Source: Pseudonocardia sp. ICBG1293 (lineage in GTDB: Bacteria > Actinomycetota > Actinomycetes > Mycobacteriales > Pseudonocardiaceae). Taken from it: a stretch of DNA of 64,000 bases. Shown piece after piece: positions 46,144 to 56,093 of the stretch (its first letter is position 1; every line of letters begins with the position of its first letter). A program made the translations under genes and the position numbers. The DNA is taken from assembly GCF_020131355.1 (NCBI RefSeq), contig NZ_JAHLEL010000007.1:124001-188000 (forward strand), given 5' to 3'. Under the pieces are notes generated by a model. That model searched no databases and was not told where the DNA came from. It saw only the letters and a list, made by a program, of their open reading frames with translations.

Positions 46144-47157
46144 TCAGCGACGGCGCAGGCCGAGGCGGCGGCCGGAACCGCGGGGCGCGGCGGCGACGCC
46201 CGGCCCGCGCGGGTCACGGACGGCGCCCCGGTCGCGCAGACCGTCCCGGCGGGCCTCGCCCTCCGGGTCGAGCCGGCGCCGGACACCCCGTGCGACCGCA
46301 CCGGCGCGGCCGGCGACCCGGCGGCGCAGCGGCGGGCGCAGGCCCAGCCTGCGGGCGGAGCGGGCCGCCCGGGCCACCGCCCGGCGCTGGCGGGTCGGCA
46401 CGTCCCACGCCTCGGGGTGCCGCGAGAGCCAGCGGTAGCGGTAGGCGGTCCACGGCAGGAGCAGGAGGTAGGCGACCCCCGCGACGGCGATGCCGAGGAA
46501 CGGGATGGTGATCAGGACGGCGACGACCGCGGCCACCCCGACGAGCAGCCAGCGGGTGGTGCGCGGGGACACCCGGACGGTCTTGAGCGACAGGGTCGGG
46601 ATGCGGCTGACCATGAGCCCTGCCGTGACGAGCGCCCACGCCGCGACGAGCGGGCGCTCCGACCACCAGCCCTGGCCGAAGTGCAGCCACAGGTAGATCG
46701 GGATGCCCGCGGTCAGCGCCGCGGCGGGTGCCGGGACCCCGACGAAGAACTCGCGGGCGAACGGCGGGGCGCTGTCGTCGTCGATCAGGGTGTTGAAGCG
46801 GGCCAGGCGCAGCGCCATGCAGACCGCGAACACCAGGGCCACGATCCAGCCGGCCCGGGTGCCCTCGAACGCCCAGATGTAGATGACCAGGGCCGGGGCG
46901 ACCCCGAAGGAGACCAGGTCGGCCAGCGAGTCCAGCTCGGCCCCGATCCGACTGGAGGCGTCGAGCAGCCGGGCCAGGCCGCCGTCGAGGGCGTCGCACA
47001 GGGCGGCCGCGAGCACGGCCACGATCGCGAAGTCGAAGCGGGACTGGAGCGCGAAGTAGACCGCGGTCAGGCCTGCGCAGAGGTTGAGGACGGTGACCGC
47101 GTTGGGCAGCAGCCGCACGCCGGCGGGATAGCCGCCGGCGGGGCGGGTCATCCCCAC
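46144..47157 (-). CDS. pssA: CDP-diacylglycerol-serine O-phosphatidyltransferase
   Basis: Makes phosphatidylserine from CDP-diacylglycerol and serine in the membrane; 337 aa. The CDP-alcohol phosphotransferase motif is complete: DALDGGLARLLDASSRIGAE followed by LDSLADLVSFGVAP. About eight helices are visible. An Arg-rich, charged extension of roughly 90 residues at the C terminus is longer than the core enzyme needs. GTG 47157 or ATG 47151 may be the start. It lies four bases after psd, so the two enzymes of phosphatidylethanolamine synthesis form an operon. Confidence 0.9.
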   Translation of the reverse strand: MGMTRPAGGYPAGVRLLPNAVTVLNLCAGLTAVYFALQSRFDFAIVAVLAAALCDALDGGLARLLDASSRIGAELDSLADLVSFGVAPALVIYIWAFEGTRAGWIVALVFAVCMALRLARFNTLIDDDSAPPFAREFFVGVPAPAAALTAGIPIYLWLHFGQGWWSERPLVAAWALVTAGLMVSRIPTLSLKTVRVSPRTTRWLLVGVAAVVAVLITIPFLGIAVAGVAYLLLLPWTAYRYRWLSRHPEAWDVPTRQRRAVARAARSARRLGLRPPLRRRVAGRAGAVARGVRRRLDPEGEARRDGLRDRGAVRDPRGPGVAAAPRGSGRRLGLRRR

Positions 47158-47161
47158 GACG

Positions 47162-47872
47162 TCAGTGCTCCGCCGGCCCGGCCACCAGGCCGAGCACGGT
47201 CTCCCCGCCCACGGTCCGCTGGCCGGGGCGGACCAGCGCGGTCGTCCCGGGCGGGAGGTAGGTGTCCACCCGCGACCCGAACCGGATCAGGCCGAACCGC
47301 TCGCCCGCGGCCACCTCGTCGCCGTCGCGCAGCGCGCAGACGATCCGGCGGGCCAGCAGGCCCGCGATCTGCACGACCCCGACCCCGACGCCGTCGGCGC
47401 GGACCACCGTGATCGCGTTGCGCTCGTTGTCCTCGCTCGCCTTGTCCAGGTCCGCGGACAGGAACGTGCCGGGCGAGTACTGCACCCGTGCGACGCGCCC
47501 GTGCACCGGGACCCACTGCACGTGGACGTCCAGCACGGTCAGGAAGATCGAGACCCGGGTGTGCGGGACGCGCGGCAGGTCGAGCTCGGCGGGCGGGACC
47601 GTGACCGTGACGGTGGCGACCGCGCCGTCGGCCGGGGCCAGCACGGCGTCGGTGCGCAGCGGCGGGGTCCGGACCGGGTCGCGGAAGAACAGCGCGGTGG
47701 CCGCGGTGGCGAGCAGGCCCGGCAGGGTGCCGCGGCCGGTGAGGGCGCGCACCCCCGCCGCGGCGAGTGCCACACCGGCGACGATGGGACGTCCGCCCGG
47801 GTGCATCGGGGGGATCGCGTCCCGGACAAGTCGTGCGAGGTGGGTCGGGGAGGTGCCGGTTCCTTCGGCCAT
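47162..47872 (-). CDS. psd: Phosphatidylserine decarboxylase proenzyme, short form
   Basis: Decarboxylates phosphatidylserine to phosphatidylethanolamine; 236 aa. The self-cleavage site is in RFGSRVDTYLP, where the Ser becomes the pyruvoyl group. VLAPADGAVATV and VSIFLTVLDVHVQWVPVHG are family blocks. This is the short, membrane-helix-poor form with one N-terminal hydrophobic region. ATG 47872 begins MAEGTGTSP; the ribosome site AGGAG is distant (about 13 bases). Equivalent of Rv0437c. Confidence 0.92.
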   Translation of the reverse strand: MAEGTGTSPTHLARLVRDAIPPMHPGGRPIVAGVALAAAGVRALTGRGTLPGLLATAATALFFRDPVRTPPLRTDAVLAPADGAVATVTVTVPPAELDLPRVPHTRVSIFLTVLDVHVQWVPVHGRVARVQYSPGTFLSADLDKASEDNERNAITVVRADGVGVGVVQIAGLLARRIVCALRDGDEVAAGERFGLIRFGSRVDTYLPPGTTALVRPGQRTVGGETVLGLVAGPAEH

Positions 47873-48503
47873 GGTGGGTCGTCGGCTCCTGATGCTCCGG
47901 TGGGGGATCACCAACGCTACGCGGGGGCCGTGGGCGGCCCTCCGGCGGGACGACCGGGACACGCCGAGGATCCGTGGGTCCCCGTGCCGGGACCGGGCCG
48001 GTGGCAGGATCGGGGATTCGTGCCCGGCACCGGTCACTCGCGGAGCGCGATCCCGCGAGCCAGGTACGGGGCCATGAAAAGGGCCGGGGCCGTCGTCCCC
48101 CGAGACGACGACCCCGGCCGTGGAACCGCTCGTCCGCTCCCCAGCGACGGGCGGTGGGTCTTGTGCTGTAAAGGGTCTACCCCTTCACACTGGAAAGTAT
48201 TCCTCTCCGACGACCGGCAGTCCAGATCACGATGGATGTCCGCCGTGATCTACCTCTTTCGGCCGAACGGTCACCCCGTACGACGTCGCGCGCGGTGAGA
48301 TCGTTGCCCCGACTGCCTATGAAACACCTCACACTTTCGGCGCAGCGACACGTCCGCGCGAGTGGCGGGACCGTTGCAGAACGCAGTCCTCCCCGGCGAC
48401 CCCGGAGCGTCGTCGGGCCCCGGCGGGGGCCCGGTGGCCGGCCGTCGACGCCGCTCGGCTCCCCCGCGTACCGCTCGGCGCGCGCCGGGTCACCGGGTAC
48501 GGA
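47873..48503. other. Non-coding gap between psd and moeA
   Basis: About 630 bp without a supportable gene. It holds a long hairpin (48082-48119), a less GC-rich stretch (48160-48340) and an inverted repeat AGATCACG-N12-CGTGATCT (48224-48251). The psd-pssA promoter presumably lies here; AAGGGGTAGACCC on the minus strand near 48170 could include a -10. Open frames through the gap look like shadows. Confidence 0.5.
48082..48119 (-). terminator. Hairpin terminator on the minus strand, downstream of moeA
   Basis: 16-base arms (starting GGCCGGGGCCGTCGTC on the plus strand) pair with one mismatch, and on the minus strand the stem is followed by CTTTTC. It lies between moeA and psd and would separate their transcripts. 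Confidence 0.65.
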
Positions 48504-49745
48504 TCACGGCGAGTCGAGCAGCCAGACCGCGACGGGGTCGCCGTCGGCCACGGCGGTGGCGTCGGCCGGCAGGTCGATCAGGCAGTCGGCCCGGGCGAGT
48601 GCCGCGATCAGGTGCGACCCGGTGGAGCCGACCTCCGACACGGTCCCGGCGGCCGCGTCGAGCAGGCCCCGCCGGAACTGGCGGCGCCCGGCGGGTGAGG
48701 ACAGCGATCCGGCCAGCCGTGCGGTCACCACCGGCCGCGCCGGCGCGGGGTGCCCGGCCGCCGCGCGGAGCGCGGGCCGGACGAAGACCTCGAACGACAC
48801 CTGCGAGCTGACCGGGTTGCCGGGCAGGGTCACCGTGGCGACCCGGCTCCCGCCCAGCTCCAGGCGACCGCAGCCCTGCGGCCCGCCGGGCTGCATCGCG
48901 ACCTTGCCGAACTCCACCCCGTGACCGGTCATGGCGTCCTTGACGACCTCGTAGGCGCCCGCGCTCACCCCGCCGGAGGTGAGCACCAGGTCCACACCCT
49001 CGCCGACCCGCTCCGCGAGCACGGCACGGAAGCGCTCGACGTCGTCGGGGACGAAGGACAGCTGCTCGGCCGTCGCGCCGGCCTCCCGGACCGCGACGGC
49101 GAGCATCGTGCCGTTGGACTCGTAGATCTGCCCCGGCTCCAGCGTGCCACCCGGCGCGACGAGCTCCGACCCGGTGGACAGCACCAGCACGTGCGGCCGG
49201 CGGCGCACCGGCAGCTCCGCCCGGCCGACGGCGGCGGCGAGACCGATCTGGGGTGCCGCGAGGACCGTCCCGGCCCGCAGCACGACGGCACCGGACGCGG
49301 CGTCCTCACCGGCGCGGCGGACGAACGCCCCGGGCCGGGGGGCCTCGCGGATCCGGACGCGCTCGACGCCACCGTCGGTCTGCTCGACCGGCACGATCGC
49401 GTCCGCCCCCTCGGGTACCGGGGCCCCGGTCATGATCCGGGCGACCGTGCCCGGCGCCAGCACGGGGACGTCGGTGCGCCCGGCCGGGACGTCGGCCGCG
49501 ACCGGGAACTCCGCGGGGGCGTCCTCCGACGCGCCGGCGAGCTCGGCGGCGCGGACCGCGTAGCCGTCCATCGCGGAGTTGTCGAAGGGGGGCAGGGCCA
49601 CCCCGGCGGTCAGGTCCTCGGCGAGCACCCGGCCGCTCGCGGCGGCCAGCGCGACCGACTCCGTGCCGGTCGGCGGCAGCAGGGCCGCGACCGCCGCGGC
49701 GTGCTCGGAGACGGTGCGCGGACCGGCCTGCGACCAGGTGCTCAT
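48504..49745 (-). CDS. moeA: Molybdopterin molybdotransferase
   Basis: Inserts molybdate into adenylylated molybdopterin; 413 aa. Domain blocks are ALPPFDNSAMDGYAVRA, IMTGAPVPEGADAIVPVE, VLSTGSELVAPG, SGGVSAGAYEVVKDAM and TLPGNPVSSQVSFEVFVRPA. Start ATG 49745. It is transcribed away from groEL2, as moeA2 (Rv0438c) nearly is in M. tuberculosis. Its product would serve molybdoenzymes such as the form II hydroxylase at 30-33 kb. Confidence 0.93.
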   Translation of the reverse strand: MSTWSQAGPRTVSEHAAAVAALLPPTGTESVALAAASGRVLAEDLTAGVALPPFDNSAMDGYAVRAAELAGASEDAPAEFPVAADVPAGRTDVPVLAPGTVARIMTGAPVPEGADAIVPVEQTDGGVERVRIREAPRPGAFVRRAGEDAASGAVVLRAGTVLAAPQIGLAAAVGRAELPVRRRPHVLVLSTGSELVAPGGTLEPGQIYESNGTMLAVAVREAGATAEQLSFVPDDVERFRAVLAERVGEGVDLVLTSGGVSAGAYEVVKDAMTGHGVEFGKVAMQPGGPQGCGRLELGGSRVATVTLPGNPVSSQVSFEVFVRPALRAAAGHPAPARPVVTARLAGSLSSPAGRRQFRRGLLDAAAGTVSEVGSTGSHLIAALARADCLIDLPADATAVADGDPVAVWLLDSP

Positions 49746-49794
49746 GGGCCCATCCTGCCCGCCCCCGCGCGACGCCCGCAGCCGGGCGGGCCCG

Positions 49795-49821
49795 CTTGCA
49801 CTCGGCACGGGCGAGTGCTAG
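49795..49821 (+). promoter_or_regulatory. CIRCE operator 1 upstream of groEL
   Basis: CTTGCACTC-N9-GAGTGCTAG matches the CIRCE consensus TTAGCACTC-N9-GAGTGCTAA with 8 of 9 symmetric positions. HrcA repressor binding is expected. Confidence 0.9.
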
Positions 49822-51591
<1,770 letters not shown>

Positions 51592-51619
51592 TCCACGCCT
51601 GCTCACGCAGCAGCATCGT

Positions 51620-51659
51620 CCGCGGGGGCGGTACCGGTTCGCCGGTGCCGCCCCCGCGG
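51620..51659. terminator. Bidirectional hairpin terminator after groEL
   Basis: 18-base arms (CCGCGGGGGCGGTACCGG and its near complement) pair with one mismatch across TTCG, between groEL and the convergent WYL regulator gene. Confidence 0.78.
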
Positions 51660-51684
51660 CGCGTCCGGGGTGGCCCGGGGTGGC

Positions 51685-52650
51685 TCAGCCCAGCTCGTCG
51701 ACGACGGCGCGGGCACGCTCCCGCAGCGCCGTCCGCAGCTCCGGCGGCTCCAGCACCCGCACCCCGGGCAGCAGCGGCCACAGGACGTGCGCGGCGTGCG
51801 CCGGGTCCCCGAACGCCGCGACGACCTCCAGCTCCCCGTCCTCCTCGCGGACCTCGACGGTGCTGACCGCGCCGAGCACCTCCCGCCGTTCGGCGGGCAG
51901 CCTCAGCCGGACCCGGATCCCGGGCAGCCGCGCGCGGAAGTCCGCCCGCCTGCGCAGCCACAGCTCCTCCAGGTCGACGCCGTCGGGCCGCTGCGCGGGC
52001 TCCGCCAGCGGCTCGGCCGCCTCCACCCGGGAGATCCGGTACGTGCGGTCCGCACCGTCGCGCAGCGCGAGCAGGTACCAGTGGCCGGAGGCCTGGACCA
52101 GGCCCACCGGGTCCACGACCCGGTCGGTGACCGTCCCGGGCCCGGCCCCCGGGCGGGTACCCGCCCGGTAGCGCAGCCGCAGCCGTACCCCGCCGAACAC
52201 CGCACGCTGGGCCGCGGTGAGCACGCCGGGGACGGAGCCGTCGACGGGATCGCGGAGCATGCCGCCGTGCCGGACCAGGACCCGCCCGGCCGCGCCGTCG
52301 GCGCGGTCACGGGCCGCCTCCGGCAAGGCCGCGACGATCTTGCGCATCGCCGAGGCGAACTCCGGGCCGAGGCCGAGCGCGCCGGGCGTCGACGCCGTAC
52401 CGGAGCCGAGCAGGGCGACCGCCTCGCCCGGGGTCAGGCCGGTCAGGTCGGTGGTGAAGCCGGGCAGCAGCGCGAACCCGCCGTGCCGGCCGCGCTCGGC
52501 GTAGACGGGGACGCCCGCGGCCGACAGCGCCTCGACGTCGCGCAGCACGGTGCGCTCGGAGACCTCCAGCTCGCGGGCGAGGACCGCGGCGGTGGTCAGG
52601 CCGCGGTGGCGCAGCAGCAGCATCAGGGAGAGCAGGCGGTCCGCGCGCAC
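51685..52650 (-). CDS. WYL-domain transcriptional regulator (YafY/DeoR-like)
   Basis: 321 aa. The N-terminal winged helix-turn-helix (LTTAAVLARELEVSERTVLR) is followed by a central WYL domain (RLRYR near residue 170, GHWYLLALRDGADRTYRISR) and a C-terminal WCX region. It is divergent from the DinB-fold gene at 52713, a common pairing in which the regulator controls its neighbour. Start GTG/ATG 52650 is at MRADRLLSLMLLLRHRG, the conserved beginning. Confidence 0.9.
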   Translation of the reverse strand: MRADRLLSLMLLLRHRGLTTAAVLARELEVSERTVLRDVEALSAAGVPVYAERGRHGGFALLPGFTTDLTGLTPGEAVALLGSGTASTPGALGLGPEFASAMRKIVAALPEAARDRADGAAGRVLVRHGGMLRDPVDGSVPGVLTAAQRAVFGGVRLRLRYRAGTRPGAGPGTVTDRVVDPVGLVQASGHWYLLALRDGADRTYRISRVEAAEPLAEPAQRPDGVDLEELWLRRRADFRARLPGIRVRLRLPAERREVLGAVSTVEVREEDGELEVVAAFGDPAHAAHVLWPLLPGVRVLEPPELRTALRERARAVVDELG

Positions 52651-52712
52651 GGTCGTGAGAATGCCAGGAAAGCCTGACAGAAGGTGTCGTGTTTCGCGGT
52701 CAGGGTGGCGCC

Positions 52713-53429
52713 ATGACGACGCACACCACGCAGTCCCCGCCCGCCGCCGACCCCCGCCCCGCCTGGTTCGCCGCCCTCGACCGGGTGAGCGGGCTGGTCC
52801 GGGCCGTGCCCGCCGACCGGCCGGCCGACCCCACGCCCTGCGACGGGTTCGACGTGCGCACCCTGATGGCGCACCTGGTCACCACGCTGCGCCGGCCGGC
52901 CGCGATGGCCGCGGGCACCGACCCGATGGCCGCGCCGCTGGTCAGCGAGGACGTCCTCGACGACCCGGCCGCCGCGTACGTCCGCGAGGCGTCCGCGCTG
53001 CGCGCCGCCTGGTCCGGTCCCGCGGGCGACGCGCTCCTGGACCGGGTCCACCGGCTGCCCTTCGGTGAGGTCCCCGCCCGCGTCGCGCTCGCGGTCTACG
53101 TCAACGAGACGCTCGTGCACGGCTGGGACCTGGCCGTCGCGACCGGGCAGGACCCCGAGGGCGACCCGGAGCCGGCGACGGCGGCGCTGCGGACGGCGCA
53201 GAGCTTCCTGCCCGCCGACCGCCGGGGCGGGCCGGTCCCGTTCGGCCCGGTCGTGGAGCCCCGACCGCAGGCCGGCCCGACCGAACGGCTGGCGAACTGG
53301 TCGGGCCGGGAGTCGGCCGGGTGGGTGGGTGGGCCGCCGCGGCGTCGCGGCTCCCCCTCGTGCACCGCGACGCCGGCACCCCGCCACCGGGCTCAGGCGA
53401 CCGGCGCGATCAGCCAGGCGGCGAGGTAG
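52713..53429 (+). CDS. TIGR03086/maleylpyruvate isomerase-like metal-binding protein
   Basis: 238-aa DinB-fold protein. Conserved parts are TPCDGFDVRTLMAHLV (first His) and the late ETLVHGWDLAVATGQD (second His), with the usual C-terminal NWSGR. Family members end a few residues after that point. Here the frame runs another 35 residues of Arg/Pro/Ser-rich sequence that looks non-homologous and overlaps the convergent PspC gene by 37 bp. A lost stop, a small indel or a sequencing error is likely. ATG 52713; substrate unknown. Confidence 0.8.
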   Translation: MTTHTTQSPPAADPRPAWFAALDRVSGLVRAVPADRPADPTPCDGFDVRTLMAHLVTTLRRPAAMAAGTDPMAAPLVSEDVLDDPAAAYVREASALRAAWSGPAGDALLDRVHRLPFGEVPARVALAVYVNETLVHGWDLAVATGQDPEGDPEPATAALRTAQSFLPADRRGGPVPFGPVVEPRPQAGPTERLANWSGRESAGWVGGPPRRRGSPSCTATPAPRHRAQATGAISQAAR

Positions 53430-53893
53430 ACCAGCGCCGCCGCGCCACCGGTCAGCAGGGTGAGGGCCAGGACCGCGATGCGCAGCAGCGCGGCGTCGAC
53501 GCCCAGGTCGGCGGCGAGTCCGCCGCAGACCCCGCCGAGCATCCGGTCGGTGCCGCTGCGGCGCAGCCGGAACGCGGCGACGCGGTCGCCGATCCCCGCC
53601 GCGCGCGGCCCGGACCCGGCGCCGCCGTGCGGGGCAGCACCCGGCGGGACCGCGCCGTACGGGGTGCCGGCGGCAGGGCCGTCCTCGGCGGGACCGGCCC
53701 CGTCCGGGGTGGTCCCCGCGGCTCCGGGACCGGATGCGGGCGGGCCGAGCGGGTCGGGGCCGGTCGCCGCGTCGACGGCGGGGACCCGGTCGGTGACCGG
53801 GCCGGGGTCGGTCGTGGCGGTCGTGGCGGTCGTGGCGGTCCCGGTGGCCGTCTCGGGGGCGTCGGTCCCGGTGGTGCTCGCTGTGTTCTGCAT
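53393..53893 (-). CDS. PspC-domain membrane protein
   Basis: 166 aa. The first 105 residues are a Thr/Ala/Pro/Gly-rich disordered region. The PspC domain follows (DRMLGGVCGGLAADLGVDAA) with the hydrophobic segment LALTLLTGGAAALVYLAAW at the end. PspC proteins sense envelope stress at the membrane in other bacteria. The 3' end overlaps the convergent TIGR03086 gene. Regulatory partners are not adjacent. Confidence 0.82.
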   Translation of the reverse strand: MQNTASTTGTDAPETATGTATTATTATTDPGPVTDRVPAVDAATGPDPLGPPASGPGAAGTTPDGAGPAEDGPAAGTPYGAVPPGAAPHGGAGSGPRAAGIGDRVAAFRLRRSGTDRMLGGVCGGLAADLGVDAALLRIAVLALTLLTGGAAALVYLAAWLIAPVA

Positions 53894-54068
53894 GCCTCCA
53901 GGCTGTCGCCCCGCGGGCCGCTCTCCCTCGGGACGAGCCCGGAGGCCGACCCGGAACCGACCGGGGCGCGCCTCAGGGGCGCGGGCACCCCGGGCCCCAG
54001 GTCCGCGGCCGTCCGCCGGGGGAGGGCACCCGGGCGGGGTACCGGCCGGACCGCGCGGCCCGGGGGTC

Positions 54069-55730
54069 TCAGCCCGCGTCGGGCAGCGCCGGGCCGAGGA
54101 GGTCGTCGGCGTCGACGATCCGGTAGGCGTACCCCTGTTCGGCGAGGAACCGCTGCCGGTGCGCGGCGTAGTCGGTGTCCACGGTGTCCCGCGACACCAC
54201 CGAGTAGAAGTGCGCCTGCCGCCCGTCGTTCTTCGGGCGGAGCAGGCGCCCCAGCCGCTGGGCCTCCTCCTGCCGGGACCCGAACGTGCCGCTGACCTGC
54301 ACCGCGATCGTCGCCTCCGGCAGGTCGATCGAGAAGTTCGCGACCTTGGACACCACCAGCGTGTCGATCTCGCCGTTGCGGAAGGCGTCGAAGAGCTTCT
54401 CCCGCTCCTTGTTGCGGGTGGAGCCCTGGATCACCGGGGCGCCGAGCTTCTCCCCCAGGGCGTCGAGCTGCTCCAGGTAGGCGCCGATGACGAGCGTCTG
54501 CTCGCCCTTGTGCCGGTCCAGGATCGCCTGGACGACGTTCAGCTTGGTGTTCGCCGTCGACGCCGTCCGGTAGCGCTCCTCGGAGTCCGCCGTCGCGTAC
54601 GACATGCGCTCGGCGTCGGTGAGCGTCACCCGCACCTCGATGCACTCGGCGGGCGCGATCCAGCCCTGGGCCTCGATGTCGCGCCACGGGGCGTCGTAGC
54701 GCTTCGGGCCGATCAGGGAGAACACGTCGCCCTCGCGGCCGTCCTCGCGGACCAGGGTCGCGGTGAGGCCGAGCCTGCGGCGGGACTGCAGGTCCGCCGT
54801 CATCCGGAAGACCGGGGCGGGAAGCAGGTGCACCTCGTCGTAGACGACCAGGCCCCAGTCACGGGAGTCGAACAGCTCCAGGTGCTTGTACTCGCCCTTG
54901 GTCTTGCGGGTGACGACCTGGTAGGTGGCGATGGTGACCGGGCGGATCTCCTTCTTCTCGCCGGAGTACTCGCCGATCTCCTCCTCGGTCAGCGACGTCC
55001 GTGCGATGAGCTCGCGCTTCCACTGCCGCCCGGAGACGGTGTTGGTGACCAGGATCAGCGTCGTCGCGCCGGCCTTGGCCATCGCGGCGGCACCGACCAG
55101 CGTCTTGCCCGCGCCACAGGGCAGCACCACCACGCCCGAGCCGCCCTCCCAGAACCCGTCGACGGCCTGTTGCTGGTAGTCGCGCAGCGACCAGCCGTCC
55201 TGGTCCAGGGCGATCGGGTGGGCCTCGCCGTCGACGTAGCCGGCGAGGTCCTCGGCCGGCCAGCCGACCTTGAGCAGCGCCTGCTTGAGATGACCCCGCT
55301 CGGACGGGTGTACGATCACGGTGTCGTCGTCGATCCGGGCGCCGAGCATCGGGCTGATCTTCTTCTGCCGGAGGATCTCCTCCAGCACCGCGCGGTCCAG
55401 CGCGGTCAGCACGAGCCCGTGCGCGGGGTGCTGGGACAGCTGCAGCCGCCCGTAGCGCCCCATGGTGTCGACGACGTCGACCAGGAGCGGCTGCGGGACC
55501 GGGTAGCGGGCCCAGCGCACCAGCGCGTCGACGACCTGCTCGGCGTCGTGCCCGGCCGCGCGCGCGTTCCACAGGGCCAGCGGGGTGACCCGGTAGGTGT
55601 GGACGTGCTCGGGAGCCCGCTCCAGCTCGGCGAAGGGCGCGATGGACGCGCGGGCCGCCGCGGAGTCGGGGTGGTCGATCTCGAGCAGCAGCGTCTTGTC
55701 GGATTGGACGATCAAGGGGCCGTCGGTCAC
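54069..55730 (-). CDS. XPB/ERCC3-type DNA repair helicase
   Basis: 553-aa superfamily 2 helicase, homologue of M. tuberculosis Rv0861c. The N-terminal damage-recognition-like region is followed by Walker A LPCGAGKTLVGAAAM, motif II VVYDEVHLLP, motif III GLTATLVRED and motif VI EEAQRLGRLLRPK. 3'-5' unwinding in repair is expected from the family. GTG 55730 has GAGAGGA eight bases upstream. The helicase-associated gene at 62.0 kb corresponds to Rv0862c, but here the conservon lies between them. Confidence 0.92.
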   Translation of the reverse strand: MTDGPLIVQSDKTLLLEIDHPDSAAARASIAPFAELERAPEHVHTYRVTPLALWNARAAGHDAEQVVDALVRWARYPVPQPLLVDVVDTMGRYGRLQLSQHPAHGLVLTALDRAVLEEILRQKKISPMLGARIDDDTVIVHPSERGHLKQALLKVGWPAEDLAGYVDGEAHPIALDQDGWSLRDYQQQAVDGFWEGGSGVVVLPCGAGKTLVGAAAMAKAGATTLILVTNTVSGRQWKRELIARTSLTEEEIGEYSGEKKEIRPVTIATYQVVTRKTKGEYKHLELFDSRDWGLVVYDEVHLLPAPVFRMTADLQSRRRLGLTATLVREDGREGDVFSLIGPKRYDAPWRDIEAQGWIAPAECIEVRVTLTDAERMSYATADSEERYRTASTANTKLNVVQAILDRHKGEQTLVIGAYLEQLDALGEKLGAPVIQGSTRNKEREKLFDAFRNGEIDTLVVSKVANFSIDLPEATIAVQVSGTFGSRQEEAQRLGRLLRPKNDGRQAHFYSVVSRDTVDTDYAAHRQRFLAEQGYAYRIVDADDLLGPALPDAG

Positions 55731-56093
55731 GGAACGAATCCTCTCGAGGCCGGAGAACGGAGCGGTACGGGTCCGCCGGACGCCGAGCGGAGACGAGCGG
55801 TCGGCGTGTGTCACGTCACGTGACCGTGGGGCAACCGGCCCTACGCCACTCGGGAGACGAGGGTTCCGGGGGCTAGACTCGGCAGCCGTCCGTCACGCAC
55901 AGACGGGACCCGACACGATCATATCCGCCCGACTCCCCCGGGACGCGGCAACCGCCGCCCCGTGTCGGTCGTGATGTGGCCGAGCGGTTCCCGTCGTGAC
56001 CCCGAAAGGCGCACCGGACCAGCTGATGCTCCCCGACCTCGTGCCCGCCGCGCCGCCCGTCCCCGGACCGGAGACCGACAGGGAGATCTCGCC
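55731..56093 (+). promoter_or_regulatory. Divergent promoter region of the helicase gene and the conservon
   Basis: About 360 bp without a gene. It contains the perfect palindrome GTCACGTGAC (55815-55824) and TAGACT (55875-55880), a plausible -10 for the conservon. A long untranslated leader of roughly 200 bases would follow. No riboswitch pattern was recognised in it. Confidence 0.4.
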
